Assembly: GCF_014837055.1 (NCBI RefSeq)
Contig: NZ_JACSPQ010000017.1
Location: 124,001 to 188,000, forward strand
From: Phocaeicola faecium
GTDB taxonomy: Bacteria; Bacteroidota; Bacteroidia; Bacteroidales; Bacteroidaceae
Direction of reading: 5' to 3'
DNA: 64,000 nucleotides
Under the pieces are notes generated by a model that worked only from the letters and a program-made list of their open reading frames with translations, did no database searches and was not told the DNA's origin. Of the stretch, positions 24,348 through 33,116 are shown in pieces. The position numbers and the translations under genes are program-made. Position 1 is the stretch's first letter. Each line of letters starts with the position of its first letter.

Positions 24348-26696
24348 TCATTCCGTTTTAATCGAGTTAGCCGGATTCTCGTTGGCGTTTCTCCAGCTCT
24401 GTATAGTTACGGTTAGCATGGTAATAAGCGAAACGAGCAGGAACGAGGCAAGGAATATCCAAGCACGTATGGGAGTCTTTTCGGCAAAACCTTCTAACCA
24501 ATGTGCTCCGATCCACCATCCGAAGGGTGCGGCGAAGATGAAGCATCCTATTAATATGTACAAGTACCGGCGGTTGAACATGCCCAGTATTTCGCCCGTA
24601 GTGCTGCCGAATATCTTACGGATGCCTATCTCCTTGCGGCGGTATTCGCTCTCGAACATGGTAAGCCCGAACACGCCAATGATGCTGATAACGATGGCAA
24701 GCAGTGAGAAGAGCAGGATTTGTTTGGTAAAACGCAATTCGTTACGGTAAGCCTCATCGAGCACTTGGTCGATGAAGCGGAAATTGAAGTCGTGACCCGG
24801 AGAGAACTTTTCCATCGCTTTCTGCAATGCACGGACTACTTCTACCTTGTCTGTACCGGCAGAGACACGAACGTTAATGAAGTTCTTTCCTCCCCAGCCC
24901 TGATGGTCTTTCCCGTAGATAAAGAACGCCATGGGCTGGGCATTGTTATCGTTGCGGAACGAAGTGTATTTCACATTCTCACAGAAGCCTATCACGGGAT
25001 AGTCGTTCGTGGTAGCAGGCTGGTCTACGGCGAGCCATTGATATTTAGCACGCGCTGCTTCGTTGAATATGTACACGTCACCGTCGCCGGGCTTAAAGTC
25101 TCGCCCTTCGGTGATGCGGATTCCCATCAGCTTGAGGTAGCGGTAGTCTACGGGCAGTACATCGAATAGGAGATGTTTGTCATCTGCGCCCCGTCCCCAA
25201 TTCATGTAGCTGTCGGCAGAACTCAGAACGAATTGCGATACCGAAGCTCCCTCTACGCCCGATATCCGGCTGACCTCTGCTATCACCGCGTCTGTCTGAC
25301 TTCGGGTTTCGTCTGTCATGTTGCCCACTACGATGGCATCCTTATCGTAACCGTAATCGGTGGTACGGATGTATCGGCTTTGGGTGTACATGATGCCGAT
25401 GGCAATAATAAGGGCAAACGAAACAAAGAACTGAATGCAGACCAGTCCCGTGCGCAACTTGCGTCCCTTAGGGGTTAAACCGAACGACCCTTTCAGTACC
25501 AAAGCAGGTGGGAACGAGGTAACATACCATGACGGATAAAGCCCCGCGAGCAGTCCCATCGCCAAACTCAGCACGAAAGTAGCGGTTAGCAGGTAGGGGT
25601 GACTGCCGAAACTCAGATCGGAGGCGACCAAATCCTGCATTCCCGAATCCCGAAGAGCCAGCAACAGCACAAGGGAGAGCAAGAAAGCGATAAAGCTGAT
25701 TAATGCCGATTCTGCCATGAGGCTTCCGCGAAGCGAGCGGGTAGTAGCCCCCAATACTTTCTGTGTATTGATGCTTCTGATGCGCATCGGCGTTTCCGCC
25801 AATGAGAAATTCATGAAGTTTATCGTAGCAATGATTACGATAAGGAACGATACGCATATCAGCAGGTAAACCGTAGTGCGGCTGCTTGCACTCTTATCGC
25901 CTATAGTTGAAAAGTGTACATCAGTAAGTGGAGTAAGATGAATCGGACAATCTACATTGTTTTCGTCCATCAAGTCGGGAAAGAACTCCATCAACTTCTG
26001 TACGGTTGCTTTTTCGATATTTCCGGCTTCTTCCGGATTATCTATACGTATGTAGCAATGATAATTCCAGTTACTCCAGTTGTCTTTATTTTCGTTCGGA
26101 GCAAGTGCCTTAAAAATAGTATTCCTTATTTGGGAGTTTTCGGGAAAATCTTTATAAACTCCACCCACTGTAACCGGATTATTATCGGCTCGTTTTCCCT
26201 GAAAGATGGTTTGTCCTACAACATCGGTTGTACCGAAAAACCTGATTGCCATAGTCTGTGGAATAAGAATGTTTCCGGGTTGCTTCAGTGCGTCAGCAGT
26301 ACCATTTATCATTTCCGGCTGGAAAGTTTCCATGAAATTTCCAAATCCTGTGAGTGTTTTCTCATTAAATAATTTACCGTTTACTTCATAATCGAAACTT
26401 GAAGAGTATGAAGTAAGAATAGAAAGTGATGTTATATGCGGTGACGTTGATTGCACCAATTCGCAAAACGGGCGTGCCAGCCATACTTGCCAGCCGTATT
26501 CATCGTTTACATGAACTTCCACACGGAATATCTTTTCATAATCCTTATACCCCTTGTTGAAATTGTAATCGTAATCCACCTGCGTCATGATAACGAAGAA
26601 CGAGGCAAAAGCAATCGCCAGTCCCACGATGTTCAATACGCTGGCGGTAAAGAAACGCCGGAACGTATGCGAAAAGTTACGGATGAGAGTTTTCAT
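24348..26696 (-). CDS. FtsX/MacB-type ABC transporter permease
   Basis: A 782-residue permease of the same architecture but more divergent than the two downstream paralogues (N-terminus MKTLIRNFSHTFRRF, FtsX core with MRIRSINTQKVLGATTRSLRG, end ANENPANSIKTE). Its N-terminal 110 residues resemble the truncated permease at 53371 (MNTILRNLFYTLRRF). It follows the GIN-domain gene by 21 bp. The three permeases in a row suggest either several transport complexes sharing one TolC/adaptor, or a hetero-oligomeric exporter. Confidence 0.9.
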   Translation of the reverse strand: MKTLIRNFSHTFRRFFTASVLNIVGLAIAFASFFVIMTQVDYDYNFNKGYKDYEKIFRVEVHVNDEYGWQVWLARPFCELVQSTSPHITSLSILTSYSSSFDYEVNGKLFNEKTLTGFGNFMETFQPEMINGTADALKQPGNILIPQTMAIRFFGTTDVVGQTIFQGKRADNNPVTVGGVYKDFPENSQIRNTIFKALAPNENKDNWSNWNYHCYIRIDNPEEAGNIEKATVQKLMEFFPDLMDENNVDCPIHLTPLTDVHFSTIGDKSASSRTTVYLLICVSFLIVIIATINFMNFSLAETPMRIRSINTQKVLGATTRSLRGSLMAESALISFIAFLLSLVLLLALRDSGMQDLVASDLSFGSHPYLLTATFVLSLAMGLLAGLYPSWYVTSFPPALVLKGSFGLTPKGRKLRTGLVCIQFFVSFALIIAIGIMYTQSRYIRTTDYGYDKDAIVVGNMTDETRSQTDAVIAEVSRISGVEGASVSQFVLSSADSYMNWGRGADDKHLLFDVLPVDYRYLKLMGIRITEGRDFKPGDGDVYIFNEAARAKYQWLAVDQPATTNDYPVIGFCENVKYTSFRNDNNAQPMAFFIYGKDHQGWGGKNFINVRVSAGTDKVEVVRALQKAMEKFSPGHDFNFRFIDQVLDEAYRNELRFTKQILLFSLLAIVISIIGVFGLTMFESEYRRKEIGIRKIFGSTTGEILGMFNRRYLYILIGCFIFAAPFGWWIGAHWLEGFAEKTPIRAWIFLASFLLVSLITMLTVTIQSWRNANENPANSIKTE

Positions 26697-26717
26697 TGCT
26701 TGCGTTTATTGGTTCAC

Positions 26718-27323
26718 TTATTTCCCTATTTTCAGATTGTTGGTGTTACATACGCCTACACCGTCTTTGCTGATGCGGGCATGGTCGGCAGAGCCACTCA
26801 ACACCACTTTGCCCACCCCGTCTAAGTCGGCACGGAGGTCGCGGCAAGTAACGTGTACGTCGGTTTTACCCACACCGTCTACCGACAGGCGGAGCGTTTC
26901 ACACTTCAGGTCTTCCATTTCTACCGAACCCACACCGTCTACGTCGATACGGATGTCGTCCACCTTCAAGGTCTTTTCGCAACGGAACGAGCCAACCCCG
27001 TCGAACGACAACTCATCAAGGTCGGGCGCGGTAAGATAGATTTTCGTCCCCTTCTGGTTACGTTTCTTCTTTGAATCGGTTTCGATGTAGAGCTTTCCGT
27101 CTTTCACCGTTACTACCGTATTTCTGACATCCGTTTCTTCACCTTCTATGCGTACCGAGCATTTGCTGTCTTGCGTGAAGTAAACGCCCGCCACGCCGTC
27201 CATTTCGATAGAAGAAAAACTCTCTACGTCCCGTTCTTCTACCACGGTTTTCTTACTTGCCATACAAGAAGTGAAACATCCCATTCCTACTATCCCTATC
27301 AGTGTTAAAATAATCTTTTTCAT
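26718..27323 (-). CDS. GIN-domain (DUF2807-type) lipoprotein with DGVG repeats
   Basis: A 201-residue lipoprotein with signal ending FTSC (Cys20). The body is a right-handed beta-helix type head-GIN domain. The tetrapeptide DGVG appears at 108-111, 129-132, 149-152, 168-171 and 187-190, plus DGVA at 42-45, with a period of 19-21 residues, one coil of the helix each. Proteins of this fold are common in Bacteroidetes envelopes, but the function is unknown. Its place between adaptor and permeases suggests an accessory periplasmic part of the export operon. It is preceded by a 170-bp gap containing a dispersed repeat. Confidence 0.8.
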   Translation of the reverse strand: MKKIILTLIGIVGMGCFTSCMASKKTVVEERDVESFSSIEMDGVAGVYFTQDSKCSVRIEGEETDVRNTVVTVKDGKLYIETDSKKKRNQKGTKIYLTAPDLDELSFDGVGSFRCEKTLKVDDIRIDVDGVGSVEMEDLKCETLRLSVDGVGKTDVHVTCRDLRADLDGVGKVVLSGSADHARISKDGVGVCNTNNLKIGK

Positions 27324-27380
27324 AATGCGTAAATGTTTTATAATTAAATATTTATATACTTTTCTTGAATCAGTCCGATC

Positions 27381-27490
27381 GGATGCCGTATGTCTTGAAA
27401 AACGCTACGGCTTGTTTTTTAATTTCATGCGGTAGAGTTCCCTATTTCTATTCGTAAGACCGGTCTGTCTTTCGAATAGAATTTTGAGGC
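27381..27490. repeat. GCTACCG-type intergenic repeat, copy d
   Basis: Blocks TTGAAAAACGCTACGGCTTG, TTTCATGCGGTAGAGTT, TTTCTATTCGTAAGACCG and TCGAATAGAATTTTGAGG align with copies c and g. It is inserted between two genes of the tolC-to-permease operon, just before the adaptor stop codon. Confidence 0.6.
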
Positions 27491-27492
27491 TC

Positions 27493-28743
27493 TTATTTCA
27501 GTATCAAAACTTCGTTGTCTTTATAGCTTTCGTAGCCGGAGATGATAACCCGTTCTCCTTTCTCTAACCCTTCGGTCACCTCGTAGAACTGCGGGTTCTG
27601 CCGTCCGATGCGGATTTTGCGGCGATAGGCTTTTTCCCCGTTTTTATCTACCACGAATATCCAGTTTCCGCCCGTTACTTGGAAGAAAGTGCCCTTCGGT
27701 ATCAGAACGCTTTGGGTAGGCTCGCCCAACTGGAGGTCGATGTAATACGTCTGTCCGCTGCGGATGTTCTCCGGGCGTGTACCTTCGAACACGAGGTCGG
27801 TGCGGAAACGTCCCTCACGCACTTCCGGATAAACCTTGCGCACCTTCAGGCTGAACTGCGATCCCTGCCGCTCGAACGTGGCAGGCAGTCCGTTTGTCAC
27901 CCGGTCGATGTAATGCTCGTCTATCATCGCCTCTATCTTGAAGTCGGAAAGGTCGTTAATCTGACCCACCATCTGTCCGGCAGTAATGTTTTGTCCCAGC
28001 TCGGCATCAAGCAAGCCCAGTTCGCCGTCAATGGGAGCGCGAACCTCCAACTTGTCTTTGCGTTCGCGAATCAGCAACACATTCTTGCGCATGTTCTGCA
28101 AGTTTTCTTCCATCTGTTCCATCTGGATGTTGCGGTAAATCGAATCCTGTTTCAGGCGTTCGGTTATCAGTCCGTGCTTTTTCAGTGAAACCTCGTAATC
28201 CTCTTTCGCCTGAAGATATTCTTCGCGGCTGATGAGGCGTTCCTTATACAGACGTTCGTACTGGTGGAACGTGCGCTGCTTGCGGAGCGTCTCCACATCT
28301 AATTGAACCTTTTCGGTTTCGTTTGTCAGCTTGTCTTGCTGCATGGTAACCTGCGTATTGCGTAGCAGGTTCTGCTTCTCGGCAAGCTCCGATTCGGCAT
28401 TCAGAATCTGGAGGTCGAGGTTCGAATTGCTGAGGCGGAGAATCACGTCGCCCTGCTTTACATGTGCGCCTTCCTCTACCACCTTCTCGCGTACGATGCC
28501 CCCTTCCTCCGGGCTGAGCTGTACGATGGAAATAGGCTGTACCTGCCCGTTTACGCGGATGTAGTCGTTAAACTCTCCGTAAGTCACTTCGGCAATGTTC
28601 AACGAACGCCCGTCGACTTTCAGCGTCGAGGCATGATTGCCAAAGATAATCCAAACCACTAACAGAAGCAATGCAGCTCCGCCGATGAGGTAAGGCAAGT
28701 GACGCTTTTGAATCCCTTTTTTCTTTTCTAATTGTATATCCAT
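27493..28743 (-). CDS. HlyD/RND-type periplasmic adaptor
   Basis: A membrane-fusion protein of 416 residues that would bridge the inner-membrane permeases and TolC. One N-terminal transmembrane helix (about 20-40) is followed by a lipoyl half-motif (about 65-105, VKQGDVILRLSNSNLDL), a long coiled-coil hairpin rich in Glu, Lys and Gln (about 110-240), the second lipoyl half (VRAPIDGELGLLDAELGQNI) and a beta-barrel domain. The C-terminal strands include YEVTEGLEKGERVIISGYESY. It lies 8 bp downstream of tolC. This is the expected third component of a MacAB-TolC-like exporter. Confidence 0.93.
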   Translation of the reverse strand: MDIQLEKKKGIQKRHLPYLIGGAALLLLVVWIIFGNHASTLKVDGRSLNIAEVTYGEFNDYIRVNGQVQPISIVQLSPEEGGIVREKVVEEGAHVKQGDVILRLSNSNLDLQILNAESELAEKQNLLRNTQVTMQQDKLTNETEKVQLDVETLRKQRTFHQYERLYKERLISREEYLQAKEDYEVSLKKHGLITERLKQDSIYRNIQMEQMEENLQNMRKNVLLIRERKDKLEVRAPIDGELGLLDAELGQNITAGQMVGQINDLSDFKIEAMIDEHYIDRVTNGLPATFERQGSQFSLKVRKVYPEVREGRFRTDLVFEGTRPENIRSGQTYYIDLQLGEPTQSVLIPKGTFFQVTGGNWIFVVDKNGEKAYRRKIRIGRQNPQFYEVTEGLEKGERVIISGYESYKDNEVLILK

Positions 28744-28751
28744 ATCCTTTA

Positions 28752-30113
28752 TCAGTTTTCCGTTTTTACTTTAATGATGTTTTCTCCTTTATAATAGTCT
28801 ACCAACCTACATTTCATTACGTACGTCAGCCGGCTTTGCAGCAGCAGCGTTTCGCTCTCCAGCCATGTAGCCGCGTTGTTCTGCACGTCGAGCGAAGTCA
28901 TCAGTCCCTCTTCATACTTGCGGCGCGTTACGTGATAGGCAAGCGAGTCTGAAGCCGCTTTCTTTTCCATCTGGATGCTTTCGCGCAAATACCCCTCGCG
29001 GTCTTGCACTGCCTGTTGTACTAACTTCTGAAGCTCCTCTTTCTGCGCTTCGTACTGTTCGCAGGCAATCCGGTAATTGTTACGCGCCTGACGGAGACTT
29101 ATCGAACCACTCATGCGGTTGAAAATGGGGATGCTCATCGTAACTCCGAAATATTCTCCCAAGTTGTTATCGAGCTGTGTCTTGAAATCCGGATAATCAT
29201 GGTTATGCAGCTCCTTGTAGTACGAACTGGATATGCCTCCGTAGAATGAAATGGTAGGCAAGACGTTCGCCCATGCTATTTTACGGTTCATGCGCGCCAC
29301 CTGTTTGTTCATTTCCGACTGGCGTAGCGTGGGGTTCACACTGAGAGCAATGCGAAGCACGTCTTGCGGATGTTCGTCTGTCAGCCGAATCGACTCGAAA
29401 GTCTGTATATCGAGTATATCCGTATTGAGCAACAAAGAATCTCCGGCAGGGTAATTCATTTTCTGTTTCAGCGTGAGCATTGCCGTTTCGTAAAGATTCC
29501 GCTGATGCGTCAGGTTATATGCGTCGGTAGCCTGCTGAGCTTCCATTTGTGCAACGTCGGCACGTCCTTTCAGCCCTAATTCTTCCTGTCGGCGCGTTTT
29601 GTAAAGTAAAGAATCACTCTCTGCCAGTTTCTTTTCCGCCAAGCGGATGGTTCCGTAGTAATAAAGTACGTCGATGTAAGCCTGAAAGGTTTCAAGAGCA
29701 GTGTTGTCTTGCGCTTCCTGCAAGGCAGCCTTTCCCAACAGCAAGGCAGCTTTCGAGCGGCGCACTTCGTTTACTAAACTTCCGCCCCGGAAGAGCGTCA
29801 TTGAGGCTTCGGCAGCGTAACTGTTGTTGAAAGTCGACACATTATTATATATGTTGGTTTCCGGGTCGACCGACCGACCGAAGTTATACTGTACACCTGC
29901 GCTTGCATTGATGCCCGGTAAAAAATTGCCGATAGCCTTGAGGCGGTCAAGCCGGTAATTGTCGGCTTCTAATCGGCGCTGTTTCACCGTGCGGTTGTGT
30001 TTCACGGCGTAACTCATACAGCGGTCTACATCCCACGCCTCTTGCGCCGTGGCAGCCAGTCCGCAACCCACGGCAAGGAATAAGAGAACTGTTATTTTTC
30101 TGTATCTTTTCAT
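28752..30113 (-). CDS. TolC family outer-membrane efflux protein
   Basis: A 453-residue outer-membrane channel. The signal peptide ends near AATAQEA, followed by two long helical hairpin repeats with heptad patterns (for example KRRLEADNYRLDRLK) and TolC-like strands. A longer frame begins at an ATG at 30161, but that ATG is part of the sigma-54 promoter (ATGGCACGG), so it cannot be the translation start of this transcript. ATG 30113 gives a proper signal peptide. It is the first gene of the operon tolC-adaptor-GIN-permease-permease-permease and is divergent from its probable regulator. Confidence 0.93.
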   Translation of the reverse strand: MKRYRKITVLLFLAVGCGLAATAQEAWDVDRCMSYAVKHNRTVKQRRLEADNYRLDRLKAIGNFLPGINASAGVQYNFGRSVDPETNIYNNVSTFNNSYAAEASMTLFRGGSLVNEVRRSKAALLLGKAALQEAQDNTALETFQAYIDVLYYYGTIRLAEKKLAESDSLLYKTRRQEELGLKGRADVAQMEAQQATDAYNLTHQRNLYETAMLTLKQKMNYPAGDSLLLNTDILDIQTFESIRLTDEHPQDVLRIALSVNPTLRQSEMNKQVARMNRKIAWANVLPTISFYGGISSSYYKELHNHDYPDFKTQLDNNLGEYFGVTMSIPIFNRMSGSISLRQARNNYRIACEQYEAQKEELQKLVQQAVQDREGYLRESIQMEKKAASDSLAYHVTRRKYEEGLMTSLDVQNNAATWLESETLLLQSRLTYVMKCRLVDYYKGENIIKVKTEN

Positions 30114-30144
30114 TCGTTTTCTTGTTTTTATCCGTAAAAATGAA

Positions 30145-30160
30145 ATCAAATACCGTGCCA
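30145..30160 (-). promoter_or_regulatory. Sigma-54 type promoter of the tolC operon
   Basis: The minus strand reads TGGCACGGTATTTGAT, matching the -24/-12 consensus TGGCACG-N4-TTG with a deviation at the final C. A nearly identical promoter precedes the second export locus (53324-53339). Confidence 0.8.
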
Positions 30161-30213
30161 TAAATGTAAGTGCTTGTTAATCAGTAAGAGTGAGTAGAAG
30201 CAGACGATGGGAA

Positions 30214-30254
30214 GTGTCAAAAAATTAGACACCCGGTGTCTAAATATTTGTCAC
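30214..30254. promoter_or_regulatory. Upstream activator dyad, copy 1
   Basis: A 41-bp element centred on 30234. The inner palindrome TTAGACACCCGGTGTCTAA (30225-30243) is flanked by outer half-sites GTGTC and GTCAC. Its centre is 74 bp from the T of TGGCACG, the same distance as in copy 2 (53230-53270), which matches it at 31 of 41 positions. It is probably bound by the response regulator encoded at 30320. Confidence 0.75.
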
Positions 30255-30285
30255 TTGCTGCGGCGTTTCCTTTTCTTTTTTTATC

Positions 30286-30293
30286 TAACTTTG
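30286..30293 (+). promoter_or_regulatory. Promoter -7 box for the regulator/kinase pair
   Basis: TAACTTTG matches TAnnTTTG, 27 bp upstream of the response-regulator start. The housekeeping sigma factor would express the regulator while the divergent operon uses sigma-54. Confidence 0.65.
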
Positions 30294-30319
30294 CGCTGTA
30301 ACAGTAATGGATAAAGCTC

Positions 30320-31684
30320 ATGGCAAAACAAGGAACGCTACTTGTGGTAGACGATAACCAGAATATTTTGACTTCGCTCCAATACTTGTTGAGCGAATAT
30401 TTCGACCGCATCATTACGCTTGGTTCTCCCGTAACCATCCCTTCGCTTTTCAGGCAGGAGAGTATCGACGTGGTATTGCTTGATATGAACTTTTCATCGG
30501 GTATTAACAGCGGAAACGAAGGATTGTACTGGCTGCGCGAAATCAAACGCTTGCGCCCGCAAACACAAGTGGTGCTCTTTACGGCGTATGCCGACATTGA
30601 CCTCGCTGTGACGGGAATCAAAGAGGGAGCTTCCGATTTCGTGGTGAAACCGTGGGACAACGCCAAACTGGTACGCACGTTGCAGGAAGCCTACGGTAAG
30701 ACGAAAGGAAAACGGCAGGCGGCAGCTCCGTCGGAACAGGCAGGAGGCTCGATGTACTGGGGAAACTCTCAGGCAATTCGCCCGCTGCGGATGTTAGTGG
30801 AAAAGGTCAGCTCGACCGATGCGAACATTCTGATAACCGGCGAGAACGGTACGGGAAAAGACATGCTGGCGCGCGAAATCCACCGCCTGTCAAGCCGGCA
30901 CACGAAACCACTGGTTACGGTAGACATGGGAGCCATTACCGAATCATTGTTTGAAAGCGAACTGTTCGGACACGTGAAAGGCTCGTTTACCGATGCTCAC
31001 GCCGACCGTGTAGGACGTTTTGAGGCAGCCGACGGCGGAACATTGTTTCTCGACGAAATAGCCAACCTGCCTTATCACCTTCAAGCCAAACTGCTTACAG
31101 CCATCCAGAAACGCAGCTTCATAAAAGTGGGCAGCAACACGCCCCAGCCTACCGACATCCGTCTGATTTGTGCTACGAACCGTGACTTGGAAGAAATGGT
31201 ACGGAAAGGAGAATTTCGCGAAGACTTGCTTTACCGCATCAACACCATCTACCTGCACATCCCCTCGTTGCGCGAACGGAGAGAGGACATCGTACCTTTG
31301 GCAAAACGTTTCCTCGCACAATATAATACGCAATACGGTAGGGCGTTGGAAGGATTCGAGCCGGAAGCACTGCGTAAGCTGCTTGACCATCCGTGGTACG
31401 GAAACATCCGCGAACTGCAACACACGATAGAAAAAGCGGTCATTCTTTCCGAAGGCAATGAACTGAAAGCAGACTGCCTGCAATTCTCGGCTGCACAACA
31501 TCAGCCGGCAGACGATACGCATCACCCGTCGGACGATATGCCGATACAAACGCTCGACGAAATGGAATGCAGTCTGGTGAAAAAAGCCATCGACCAATGC
31601 AACGGAAACCTCTCGCAAGCTGCGGCACAGTTGGGTGTTACCCGCCAGACACTGTACAATAAAATGAAGCGTTATGGCATTTAG
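30320..31684 (+). CDS. Sigma-54-dependent response regulator (NtrC family)
   Basis: A transcription activator of 454 residues. The receiver domain has the acidic pair at 11-12, phospho-acceptor Asp55 and Lys110. The AAA+ domain has Walker A GENGTGKD (174-181), the sigma-54 contact loop in the variant form GSFTDA (221-226; canonical GAFTGA), and GGTLFLDEI as Walker B. A Fis-type helix-turn-helix ends the protein (about 425-454, LSQAAAQLGVTRQTLYNKM). It is divergent from the tolC operon, with a dyad element in the shared gap, and overlaps the kinase gene by 11 bp. It probably activates both the tolC promoter and the promoter at 53324. Confidence 0.95.
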   Translation: MAKQGTLLVVDDNQNILTSLQYLLSEYFDRIITLGSPVTIPSLFRQESIDVVLLDMNFSSGINSGNEGLYWLREIKRLRPQTQVVLFTAYADIDLAVTGIKEGASDFVVKPWDNAKLVRTLQEAYGKTKGKRQAAAPSEQAGGSMYWGNSQAIRPLRMLVEKVSSTDANILITGENGTGKDMLAREIHRLSSRHTKPLVTVDMGAITESLFESELFGHVKGSFTDAHADRVGRFEAADGGTLFLDEIANLPYHLQAKLLTAIQKRSFIKVGSNTPQPTDIRLICATNRDLEEMVRKGEFREDLLYRINTIYLHIPSLRERREDIVPLAKRFLAQYNTQYGRALEGFEPEALRKLLDHPWYGNIRELQHTIEKAVILSEGNELKADCLQFSAAQHQPADDTHHPSDDMPIQTLDEMECSLVKKAIDQCNGNLSQAAAQLGVTRQTLYNKMKRYGI

Positions 31685-32978
31685 GTGGATATCATCGACG
31701 TTTATCCGTGTGGCATTACTTATTGCCGGAACCGTATTGCTTACGTTAGGAGTCAGCCGCGTAGATGTTTGGTTTATCGTAACGGGGGGCATACTGTGTG
31801 TGCTGGCAGCCTATGTGTTTTTTAAGATTCAGAATCAGCTTCGCGAAAAAAGCCATCTCATGTTAGAGGCAATCCGTAACCGCGACTATACGTTCCGCCT
31901 GCCGGTTTACGGATTGGCGGGAGGCGAACGTGTGTTGCAAGATACCCTGAACCAGTTCGGCTCACTGATGGGCGAACAGAAACAGTTCATGGAACAGCGC
32001 GAACGCTTTTACGAACAAATACTTTCGAGTGTGACTTCAGGGGTTATCGTGATGGACGAAAACATGAAAATCGTGCAGACCAATCCTGCTGCCGCCCGCT
32101 TGTTGGGACTGCCTTTCTTAGGAACGCTCCAACAATTAGAACGTTACGGCGAAGATTTCCCCGAAACCATCCGTTCGTTGGCGGCTGGCGAGCGGTGTAA
32201 CCTGCAATACACTACCACGAAAGGCGAAGTCCACCTGCTGGTGCGAGCCTCCGTCATGCAGGTAGGAGAGCATACGGTAAAGATTCTCACCCTGAACGAC
32301 ATCCGCAACGAACTCGATGCCAAAGAGTTGGATTCGTGGATAAAACTGACGCGCGTACTGACCCACGAAATCATGAATTCCATCGCTCCTATATCTTCAC
32401 TCAGCGAAACCTTTCTGCAGCGCAGCGACGTGGTGGGAACTCCGTTGTATGAGGGCGTCCGAGCCATCCATGAAACCTCTGCCGGACTGATTAACTTTGT
32501 AGACAGCTACCGCAAGTTTTCCTCTCTCCAAAAGCCTGCCCCCGAACCGTTTTACCTGTTGGAACTGATACGTCAGGTTAGCGAACTGCATCTTTTGCCT
32601 CCCGATATAACACTGACCTTGCAGATAGAGCCGGAAGACTTGATGATTTACGCCGACCCGAATCTGATTCGCCAACTGCTGATTAACCTGATAAAAAATG
32701 CCGTCCAAGCCATAGGGACGGCAAAAGGTCGCATTCACATCCGTGCCTACACAACGGCAGACGAACACATCTTTGTCTACGTAAGCAATGACGGTCCGGT
32801 AATCCCCGACGATGAAGCCGAAGAAATCTTTGTCCCCTTCTTCACTACCAAGAAAGAGGGAAGCGGTATCGGTCTGTCGCTTTCCCGCCAGATAATGAAG
32901 CTCTCCGGCGGGACTATCAGCCTGCTTCGCCCCGGAACAAACGGATGGAATACCACCTTTGTGTTGGAGTTTGAGTAA
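31674..32978 (+). CDS. Sensor histidine kinase (NtrY-like)
   Basis: An inner-membrane kinase of 434 residues, partner of the regulator whose gene it overlaps by 11 bp. Two transmembrane helices (about 10-30 and 33-50) enclose almost no periplasmic loop, so the signal is probably sensed within the membrane or cytoplasm. A PAS-like domain follows (about 112-215), then the H-box LTRVLTHEIMNSIAP (His231) and the ATPase with LINLIKNAVQAI and GSGIGLSLS. The near absence of a periplasmic domain suits detection of membrane or envelope stress, an inference. A bidirectional terminator follows. Confidence 0.94.
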   Translation: MAFRWISSTFIRVALLIAGTVLLTLGVSRVDVWFIVTGGILCVLAAYVFFKIQNQLREKSHLMLEAIRNRDYTFRLPVYGLAGGERVLQDTLNQFGSLMGEQKQFMEQRERFYEQILSSVTSGVIVMDENMKIVQTNPAAARLLGLPFLGTLQQLERYGEDFPETIRSLAAGERCNLQYTTTKGEVHLLVRASVMQVGEHTVKILTLNDIRNELDAKELDSWIKLTRVLTHEIMNSIAPISSLSETFLQRSDVVGTPLYEGVRAIHETSAGLINFVDSYRKFSSLQKPAPEPFYLLELIRQVSELHLLPPDITLTLQIEPEDLMIYADPNLIRQLLINLIKNAVQAIGTAKGRIHIRAYTTADEHIFVYVSNDGPVIPDDEAEEIFVPFFTTKKEGSGIGLSLSRQIMKLSGGTISLLRPGTNGWNTTFVLEFE

Positions 32979-33056
32979 ATGTATCGTAAATCTCATTCAT
33001 GCAGTAAAATTGCTTTCTGTAAGAAGGTGGTGCAGTAAGACACACACCGCCAATAA

Positions 33057-33090
33057 AAAAGGATGCCTGCACGTAGCTAAGCATCCTTTT
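33057..33090. terminator. Bidirectional intrinsic terminator
   Basis: AAAAGGATGC (33057-33066) and GCATCCTTTT (33081-33090) form a perfect 10-bp stem with A/T tails on both sides. It serves the convergent kinase and FKBP genes. Confidence 0.85.
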
Positions 33091-33116
33091 CGTTATGAAG
33101 TATGATAACAAAAGTA

